Source of the DNA: a virus | Length of the DNA stretch: 51,659 nucleotides | Strand: one strand, 5' to 3' | Virus record (IMG/VR): IMGVR_UViG_3300046492_000146 | Coordinates: 1 to 51,659 of that record | Shown: positions 46,392 to 51,659 of the stretch, one piece after another | Layout: each line of letters starts with the position of its first letter | Numbering within the stretch: position 1 is the first letter of the stretch | Notes under the pieces: model-generated | What the model saw: only the letters and a program-made list of their open reading frames with translations | Databases searched by the model: none | Told to the model about the DNA's origin: nothing | Position numbers and translations under genes: made by a program

Positions 46392-48038
46392 TTAGGCTAC
46401 CGGTATCCCGGCCTTCTGCAGGCTCTGGGCCGCATCGCCGACCTGCTGGGCAACGCCAGCGCCACCGGCAAGCATCGCGGCCGCCTTCTGGAGGTTGTCG
46501 ACCTGCTTCTGCTGGTCATCAGCTTCGGCCGCCTGCTCTTCATCGAGGAACCAGTCAGCAGGGGCCCCTGTGCCCTTGACCGCGTCCTTGGTCATCTTCT
46601 TGAAGTCCATGGTCGAAGGGATGGTCTTGTCGAAGTTCGCAGCACCGGCAAGGATCTGAACGCTCTCCTGGAACGATGCGACGAGCGCCCTGCCCTCAGC
46701 CGTGTTCAGCGGGCTTTCGAAGGTGAACGTCGTCTCGGCGCCGTCCAGTTCATCCGGGATTTCACCGAAATCGATCTGGCGGTTATGGATAGCAAGCTGA
46801 AAGCCGACGTCCAGCAGTGGCAAATTATACTCGCTCTCGATCGGGCCGAAGAACGGCAGTGCAGCGCGGCGGAACTCCGCAATACGCTGGCTGGTCTCGT
46901 ATGCCGTCATTTCCCTGGTATCTGGCAGGAAGAGCTTGTTGAGCAGGAAGGCTTCGGCGATCAGTTCGCGCACGTCCTGCTTCATCTCCATGCCGATCGA
47001 GACGTTTCCGGTTTCGATCGTCTGGAATAGCTTGCGAATGTCGGCATCGTCTTCGACATCGACATAGGTCATGCCGCCGGCATAGAGGTTCACGGCGTCC
47101 CGGAAGATATCTCCCTTGGCCACAGTCGGCGGGTCGACGGCCTTTTCACCCTGCTCGAGGATGATGCGGGCCATGGACTGGATCATGCGGCCATCGGGCA
47201 GCGAGTTGATCGTGGCCGGCGAGAAGCCCTGAACGATGTTCGACAGCGTGCGCCAGCGCGGCACGACGTAGTTGAACACCGGCAGCCCGCCTTCGCCAAG
47301 GATCGTCTCGTGATCCACGTCGATATAGACGGACAGATACGGGAATTTGGCGTAGCGCTTGCGCATGGCCTTGTCCGAGCCATAGAGGTCATCGGTCGGC
47401 AATACGATGTGGCGGATGTTGAACTCGGTCGACGGGTCTTTCGTGAGCGCCGTCTTAACGTCCCGGTGAACCTTGTCCTTGTATTTGCGGCACATGTTGC
47501 GCGCCGTCATCTTCATCTTGCGCTGGAGGTGGTCGACCTTGCCGACCTCGTTCAGCATCCATGCGCAGTCTCTGGGATGCCATGCATTGAACAGCATGTG
47601 GTCTCGATCGGGGCTTTCACCAACGGACAGCACCGCATTGCCGAAGGTCACCCAATCGTGGTCGCCCTCGATCGTAGCGGCGACAAAGTTCGCACGCCTG
47701 TCATAAACCTGCCGGCGATAGAGCCGTGTTGCGCTCTCCAGCCAGCGTGCCACGTTCGGTTGCTCATCGACAGCCTCGACGCCGGTTTTGATGGAGAACC
47801 AGTCACCTTGGCGAAGCATGGCGCCGGGAGCGTTGCCGAGCGTCTCGCGCGCCTGCACCGGGAAGCTTTCCATAAGCTGGTTGGTGAAGTCGTCGCCGAG
47901 TGCCAGTGTGCGCGTGAAGTCGGACCTAAGCGGGTAATAATTCTCGGCTATGTCCTGACAAAGCGAATCCCAGGGCAGCTTCTTTGAGAAGAGCGCCGAG
48001 CCGATGCGGCAGAGTTCCTTTGCCTTGCTATCTTCCAC
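46392..48038 (-). CDS. portal / head-to-tail connector (548 aa)
   Basis: Head-to-tail connecting protein of podoviruses (PF12236 type). Features include YYPLRSDFTRTLALGDDFTNQLMESFPVQARETLGNAPGAML, DHMLFNAWHPRDCAWMLNEVGKVDHLQRKMKMTARN, GEGGLPVFNYVVPRWRTLSNIVQGFSPATINSLPDGRMIQSMARIILEQGEKAVDPP and AEAFLLNKLFLPDTREMTAYETSQRIAEFRRA. It forms the ring through which DNA is packaged. Confidence 0.93.
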   Translation of the reverse strand: MEDSKAKELCRIGSALFSKKLPWDSLCQDIAENYYPLRSDFTRTLALGDDFTNQLMESFPVQARETLGNAPGAMLRQGDWFSIKTGVEAVDEQPNVARWLESATRLYRRQVYDRRANFVAATIEGDHDWVTFGNAVLSVGESPDRDHMLFNAWHPRDCAWMLNEVGKVDHLQRKMKMTARNMCRKYKDKVHRDVKTALTKDPSTEFNIRHIVLPTDDLYGSDKAMRKRYAKFPYLSVYIDVDHETILGEGGLPVFNYVVPRWRTLSNIVQGFSPATINSLPDGRMIQSMARIILEQGEKAVDPPTVAKGDIFRDAVNLYAGGMTYVDVEDDADIRKLFQTIETGNVSIGMEMKQDVRELIAEAFLLNKLFLPDTREMTAYETSQRIAEFRRAALPFFGPIESEYNLPLLDVGFQLAIHNRQIDFGEIPDELDGAETTFTFESPLNTAEGRALVASFQESVQILAGAANFDKTIPSTMDFKKMTKDAVKGTGAPADWFLDEEQAAEADDQQKQVDNLQKAAAMLAGGAGVAQQVGDAAQSLQKAGIPVA

Positions 48039-48041
48039 GGC

Positions 48042-48293
48042 TTAGTTCGCCTGGCCTAAAAGGCTATTCGAGTACGCCTGGGTGCCAGGTTGCCCGCCGC
48101 CAGCGTTCGCTGCTGCGTTACGCCGGCCGGTGAGCACGGTAGAGGCGCGGCCCGAGCGCGCTTGAACTTCCAATGCAGCACGGCGCTGGGCGGCCTTTAC
48201 TGACGGATCTTCCGTATCAGGCAGGCGGCTGACCGGAGTCGGGGTTGGCGCCGGTGCTGGCTTGCTGTCGCCTCCGCCGAATAGTTTGCCCAT
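48042..48293 (-). CDS. hypothetical small protein (83 aa)
   Basis: MGKLFGGGDSKPAPAPTPTPVSRLPDTEDPSVKAAQRRAALEVQARSGRASTVLTG... A proline-rich spacer, then a helix. Proteins starting MG(K/N)LF...GG with an ARSGRxSTxLTG motif are common between large terminase and portal in podoviruses. Role unknown. Confidence 0.7.
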   Translation of the reverse strand: MGKLFGGGDSKPAPAPTPTPVSRLPDTEDPSVKAAQRRAALEVQARSGRASTVLTGRRNAAANAGGGQPGTQAYSNSLLGQAN

Positions 48294-48296
48294 TGG

Positions 48297-49643
48297 CTAT
48301 CTCCTGCCTTTTTGTCGCGAATACCCGAGGTTGACGACGGGGCGACGATTGACGTTTGCGCTGTCTTGCCTCGTCATCGCCGGGAAAAGCGATGCCAGAG
48401 CCCAGATGGCGGCGTCTGCTCTGTCTGGTGATCGACTGCCAAGATACCCGGCCGTCGTCATGGCGCAGAACTGGTCTTCCATCTCCGCGAAGTATCCAAC
48501 GAGGGATACTTTCTGCTGCTCGAACAGTGCGGCGATCGGTTCAGCTCGGGCAATTTTCCCGCGGCTGGCCTTCACTGCCCGGTATGGTACGTTGCCGCCG
48601 GTCTTGCGTTCTGGATTCGAAGCAGCACCACGGATGACCTCTGCCACCATCGCACCACCGAAGTTCTCTTCGGCGACGATGCAGTCTGCATCCCATCTAT
48701 CGTAAGCTGATACGGCAGCCTTCCCCCATTGGGACGGCGCCATGCGGCCTGAAATGTCCTCAAGAATGTAGCCACGACCGTCCTTGCCAAGGCCGCAGAC
48801 GACAATGCCGATTTCGTCCGATCTTATATCTTCGTCGCCGGCCGCTCCTGATGGGTCAACGGCTACGACAATGCGCACCATCTCCGGCACCTTGCCGTCG
48901 ACAATTCGCTGCTGGTCAAGAAGCTCCAGAGACCAGAGGGCGCTTTCAGATGTGTCTGCGAATTGCCCGAGAAGGAAGCGTCTCCGCATCACTTCGGACA
49001 TGTTTTGCAGCTCTTCGAGATACGAAGCCGGAAGATTGGCTTCGTTGTCTTTCGGGTTCATGATCAGTGCCGAGTAGTTCTCAGGGTTGAGGACCGGCGT
49101 TCGGCGATCAGGATCCCGTTTTTCCATGAACAGGCGGTACGTCCAGTGCGCCATGCCTGGGGGGTTGCAGTCGTAATAGGCCTTTAGACGAAGCGGCGTG
49201 TTCTGCGCCAAGCGTGTCATGGCCATGTTGCGCGAGGCCCACGGGATCTGTGAACACTCATTGAGATAGACCGTGGCATATTCCTGCCCGAGGATCTTTT
49301 CAGTGCGCTCCTTGTCATCCAGGCCGCCGAACCAGACTTCCGACCCGTTCGGGAGCTTGTAGAACCAGTCCGTCTTATCAAGGTGGCAATGGCGAGCAGT
49401 GCCGGGGAAGCAGATGTCCATCACCTTCGGCAAGGTGTCGTAGACGATCGACGCCTTGATGTGGTTGAACCGGTAGCGAAGCATCGCGTGCCGGCTCTTA
49501 TGAGCGAACGCCCTCGTCAGCAGCGCCCTGGTAAGGACGAATGTCTTTCCAGATCGAGAACCGCCGTAGAGCATGCAATGCGTTGCCGCAGAGCCGAGAA
49601 CCTCGTTGGCCTTCTCCTGCTTTTGTGTCAGCCTGACGGTCAA
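48297..49643 (-). CDS. terL: terminase large subunit (448 aa)
   Basis: ATPase: Walker A GGSRSGKT, Walker B ATVYLNECSQ, coupling motif YYDCNP. Nuclease: AVDPSGAAGDEDIRSDEIG (first Asp) and later DADCIVAEENFGG, with SPDRADAAIWAL near the end. Overlaps the small subunit by 4 bases. Drives DNA packaging. Motifs are complete. Confidence 0.95.
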   Translation of the reverse strand: MTVRLTQKQEKANEVLGSAATHCMLYGGSRSGKTFVLTRALLTRAFAHKSRHAMLRYRFNHIKASIVYDTLPKVMDICFPGTARHCHLDKTDWFYKLPNGSEVWFGGLDDKERTEKILGQEYATVYLNECSQIPWASRNMAMTRLAQNTPLRLKAYYDCNPPGMAHWTYRLFMEKRDPDRRTPVLNPENYSALIMNPKDNEANLPASYLEELQNMSEVMRRRFLLGQFADTSESALWSLELLDQQRIVDGKVPEMVRIVVAVDPSGAAGDEDIRSDEIGIVVCGLGKDGRGYILEDISGRMAPSQWGKAAVSAYDRWDADCIVAEENFGGAMVAEVIRGAASNPERKTGGNVPYRAVKASRGKIARAEPIAALFEQQKVSLVGYFAEMEDQFCAMTTAGYLGSRSPDRADAAIWALASLFPAMTRQDSANVNRRPVVNLGYSRQKGRR

Positions 49644-50098
49644 AGCAGGTCCGCGTCTTTCGACTGGATGACCACATGGACAGGGCTAACGCCATCGGCG
49701 CCGGTCAATTGCGTCTTGTCGCCATACTTCTTGGGTAGAAGACGCGATGCCACCCATTTGCGAGTGTCGATGCGAAGGGCAGACCGGCGGATCGCCTCGC
49801 CGTTCTCAACCCAGCGAGTGTCTTCGCCGAAGTTCTTCTCCATCCAGTCATTGTGGCCGTCATCAGCGATCTCGACCATCTCGTCAGCGTGGAGTTCGGC
49901 CTGAGCTTCACGGGCGAGCACGTACTGTTCGCGAAAAGTGTCATGCTTGGCGAGCCAACGGCAAACGGTGCCGGCATGAGGCATCCCTTCATCTGCGCAG
50001 ATTGTCCGCAGGCTCTCGCCTTGGGTCAGCCTTTCACAGATTGTGTCTGCCATCTGCTCGCTGTAATCGGATGGGCGGCCGGTAATTGCCGAACTCAT
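49640..50098 (-). CDS. terS: terminase small subunit (152 aa)
   Basis: The N-terminal helix-turn-helix is MADTICERLTQGESLRTICADEGMPHAGTVCRWLAKHDTFREQYVLAREAQAELHADEMVEIADD. This is the standard small terminase DNA-recognition domain followed by oligomerisation helices and a C-terminal segment (KWVASRLLPKKYGDKTQLTG). Directly precedes the large subunit. Confidence 0.92.
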   Translation of the reverse strand: MSSAITGRPSDYSEQMADTICERLTQGESLRTICADEGMPHAGTVCRWLAKHDTFREQYVLAREAQAELHADEMVEIADDGHNDWMEKNFGEDTRWVENGEAIRRSALRIDTRKWVASRLLPKKYGDKTQLTGADGVSPVHVVIQSKDADLL

Positions 50099-50122
50099 AG
50101 CTTGTTGCCTCCAAGCCTACGA

Positions 50123-50335
50123 TCAGCCTTTGACGGCTGTATGCAGATCAGAGACGGCAAGACCGGAGTCTGCCGCATCCTGTTCGATCTCGCTGAGTTC
50201 GGAGGAGAGCTTGACGATCTCCTCGTTCACAGTGTCGAGTTGCGTCTGAAGCTTGTCGGCCTTGGCGCGCTCCGTGGCGATCGCCTTGCGGGCCTCGGCT
50301 GCTTTGGCGACGAGCTTCTTGTGTTCGGCTTTCAT
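50123..50335 (-). CDS. small coiled-coil protein (70 aa)
   Basis: Nearly all heptads: KLVAKAAEARKAIATERAKADKLQTQLDTVNEEIVKLSSELSEIEQD. GGAGGCAAA before ATG. Position upstream of terminase; function unknown. Confidence 0.65.
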   Translation of the reverse strand: MKAEHKKLVAKAAEARKAIATERAKADKLQTQLDTVNEEIVKLSSELSEIEQDAADSGLAVSDLHTAVKG

Positions 50336-50349
50336 GGGTTTGCCTCCCG

Positions 50350-50742
50350 TTATGCCTTGATGACCAGGAAGCCGATGACCAGCGTGCCGTTGACGGCTGC
50401 GGCTGCGGCGATGTTCTGGATGGTGATGACGACAGAGCCGGCGGCCGGGGTGACATCGGCGACGGTCGGGATGCCAGTGGTGGCGGTGCCCTTGCCGACG
50501 TTGACAAGAACGGTATCGGTCGCAGCGATCTTGGAATTGGTCAGCGTGAGGACGTGGGTCGCGGCGGCTGCCGTGGTGAGAGCGCCTGTGGTGATCTTGC
50601 CAGACGTCTTGTTCAGCGTGGCCGTGCCAGTGCCGCCAGTGCCGGTTGCCGTGGCTGTCTTCGTGCCATCATCGGAGACGAGGCCGCCAGAAGACTGGTC
50701 GATGCCGAACTTGCGGCCGTAGAGTGAATGATATGCGGGCAT
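50350..50742 (-). CDS. beta-rich structural protein (130 aa)
   Basis: MPAYHSLYGRKFGIDQSSGGLVSDDGTKTATATGTGGTGTATLNKTSGKITTGALTTAAAATHVLTLTNSKIAATDTVLV... A Gly/Thr/Ala-rich beta protein of the type that forms trimeric or head-fibre spikes. The RKFGIDQSSGGLVS head is conserved in some phage genes upstream of terminase. Likely virion surface; inference. Confidence 0.65.
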   Translation of the reverse strand: MPAYHSLYGRKFGIDQSSGGLVSDDGTKTATATGTGGTGTATLNKTSGKITTGALTTAAAATHVLTLTNSKIAATDTVLVNVGKGTATTGIPTVADVTPAAGSVVITIQNIAAAAAVNGTLVIGFLVIKA

Positions 50743-50785
50743 GGTATTGCTTCCTTATCTTTTGCGGTTGCTTGCGGAAGATGGA

Positions 50786-51052
50786 TCAGTACAAACCGAC
50801 AATGCCGGTCGCTGACGTGCCGGTGATCCGAACGGCGACGATGGAAAACGGGTAGACGGTGCCGGCGAGCAGCGTCAGTGAGACGTCAGTCCCGGTATCG
50901 GCGAACTTGCATGCGACCGTGCCAGCCGCAGCACACATGATGCCGCGCGTCGGCGTGAAGGTGGCGGTGGCATCAGGGGTGATCGCCACTGCTCCAGACG
51001 CTGGGCCGAGCCATGCTGTGGAACTCTTTGAAATCGGGTTCGCGGCTGCCAT
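50786..51052 (-). CDS. spike-base-like small protein (88 aa)
   Basis: FTPTRGIMCAAAGTVACKFADTGTDVSLTLLAGTVYPFSIVAVRITGTSATGIVGLY. The FxPxRGIxxxxxGxV...TLLAGxxYPxxxxxVxxTGTxAxxIvGLY pattern resembles the spike-base domain seen in gene-transfer agents and alphaproteobacterial phages. Probably a head fibre or decoration component. Confidence 0.65.
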   Translation of the reverse strand: MAAANPISKSSTAWLGPASGAVAITPDATATFTPTRGIMCAAAGTVACKFADTGTDVSLTLLAGTVYPFSIVAVRITGTSATGIVGLY

Positions 51053-51064
51053 GTGGCTATCCCT

Positions 51065-51202
51065 TCAGATCTTGACGCCGGCAGACTTCAGCAGAGATTC
51101 AGCGCCGCGGATGACCTTGGCCCATTCCTGCTTTGTCTTCGGCTTGGATTTCTTGGATGGTGCGGGCTTGCTCTTGGTAGGAGCCTTCGCTGGCTTCTTC
51201 AT
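51065..51202 (-). CDS. lysine-rich small protein (45 aa)
   Basis: MKKPAKAPTKSKPAPSKKSK... ends EWAKVIRGAESLLKSAGVKI. It is histone-like in composition: basic disordered head, short C-terminal helix. Could bind DNA or be a packaging-associated peptide. Confidence 0.55.
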   Translation of the reverse strand: MKKPAKAPTKSKPAPSKKSKPKTKQEWAKVIRGAESLLKSAGVKI

Positions 51203-51302
51203 CGCGGCACCTCGTCGAGAGTTTGATCCAGCTTTCTACCCTTGCACCGTCGATGGTCGCTTGCGGCCCGGTGTCCTTCTGAGGGACGAGGGTAAACTTC
51301 AC
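51099..51302 (-). CDS. possible GTG-start protein overlapping the lysine-rich gene (67 aa)
   Basis: MKFTLVPQKDTGPQATIDGARVESWIKLSTRC... The first 35 residues look like real protein and fill the gap 51203-51349, but the rest lies in an alternative frame of the lysine-rich gene. The start is GTG with a weak ribosome-binding site. Either a short overlapping gene or a broken one. Confidence 0.35.
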   Translation of the reverse strand: MKFTLVPQKDTGPQATIDGARVESWIKLSTRCRDEEASEGSYQEQARTIQEIQAEDKAGMGQGHPRR

Positions 51303-51349
51303 GCCGTCGCTGGTGGGGCGGCTTGGAGGAACGGCCGCTTGATTGGAAT

Positions 51350-51550
51350 TCAGAGGTGACCTGTGCCCACGCCGATCAGCGGCAGAGCCCGAGCGATAAG
51401 GATGAGAACGGCGACGAGGATCAGCAAGACTTTTGCGATGCTTTTAAATCTCGGGTCCATCGGAATGAGGTCGATCAGCATGTTGATCACGAAGACCACG
51501 ATGCCGAGGGCGATGATCAGGATGAGAAGTGCTATGAGCGACTCGACCAC
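51350..51550 (-). CDS. two-helix membrane protein (66 aa), possible holin/antiholin
   Basis: Start is GTG with an excellent GAAGGAGAG site; its upstream region crosses the circle junction. Two transmembrane segments (LIALLILIIALGIVVFVINMLI and IAKVLLILVAVLILIARALPLI) are separated by LIPMDPRFKS. This matches a family of small phage/bacterial membrane proteins of the Thivi_2564 type. A holin-like role is possible but the classical holin is elsewhere. Confidence 0.75.
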   Translation of the reverse strand: MVESLIALLILIIALGIVVFVINMLIDLIPMDPRFKSIAKVLLILVAVLILIARALPLIGVGTGHL

Positions 51551-51659
51551 GATATTCTCTCCTTCGTTGGAATATTATTTCCGTTTAGGGCGCGGGCCGG
51601 CGGATCAATTTTCTGCCAATTGCCTAAATGTGCTTCCAAACCTGCCGTGACTTAATCAT
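51533..51659. repeat. 127-bp terminal overlap, right copy
   Basis: Exact copy of bases 1-127. It carries the start of the small membrane protein gene at 51350-51550 and the last codons of the HNH gene that is complete at the left end (92-553). Confidence 0.95.

Noticed and set aside
1-51659. CRISPR array or Cas genes
   Set aside because: No regularly spaced repeat array was seen, and the only related protein is TnpB.

Overview
This window is a complete or near-complete temperate podovirus-like phage (or excised prophage) genome. The last 127 bases repeat the first 127 exactly, so the molecule closes into a circle of about 51.5 kb. The host is inferred to be an alphaproteobacterium, probably a rhizobial relative (Hyphomicrobiales). 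The reasons are the G+C-rich coding, the style of the many small hypothetical proteins, and an attachment site made from a tRNA-Ser(GCU) gene. Podovirus morphology is supported by a head-to-tail connector portal, tail tubular A and B-like proteins, T7-type internal virion proteins, and the absence of a tape measure or tail sheath. No phage DNA or RNA polymerase was seen.

Layout. A CI/Cro-type switch lies at 9.84-10.47 kb. Leftward (minus strand) from the Cro-like gene runs an early block of small genes, HNH nucleases, RusA, GIY-YIG, replication-type proteins, a DnaA domain-IV protein, a ubiquitin-like protein and a small lipoprotein. It continues across the circle junction into small and terminase subunits, portal, scaffold, capsid, tail tubes, three large internal virion proteins (one with a metallopeptidase motif, one with a lambda-R-like muramidase), tail fibre, a methyltransferase, a polysaccharide-lyase-like propeller, holin, endolysin, spanins and an SGNH-esterase tail protein, ending at 20.49 kb. 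Rightward (plus strand) from 11.4 kb runs a second operon: small early genes, a Rad52-like annealing protein, HNH genes, an operon-embedded TnpB, an excisionase-like gene and a tyrosine integrase. The two operons converge at 20,487-20,490.

Regulation. Three promoters (10050-10078 minus, 11328-11356 minus, 11371-11399 plus) have their -35 element TTGACT inside the same operator half-site, TTGACTGAA. One repressor could therefore silence the Cro-like gene, a winged-helix replication-type gene and the rightward operon together. At two of them the predicted transcription start coincides with an ATG, so both mRNAs may be leaderless.

Integration. Downstream of the integrase is the 5' half of a tRNA-Ser(GCU), ending just after the anticodon stem, preceded by its own -35/-10 promoter. 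Integration should therefore rebuild the host tRNA using a phage promoter and phage 5' half. The genome is also loaded with mobile-type nucleases: seven HNH genes, one GIY-YIG gene and one TnpB gene. One HNH gene sits in reverse orientation inside the lysis cassette with its own promoter.

Functional names rest on motifs read by eye. Genes called hypothetical are supported by reading frame, ribosome-binding site and tight coupling to neighbours only.
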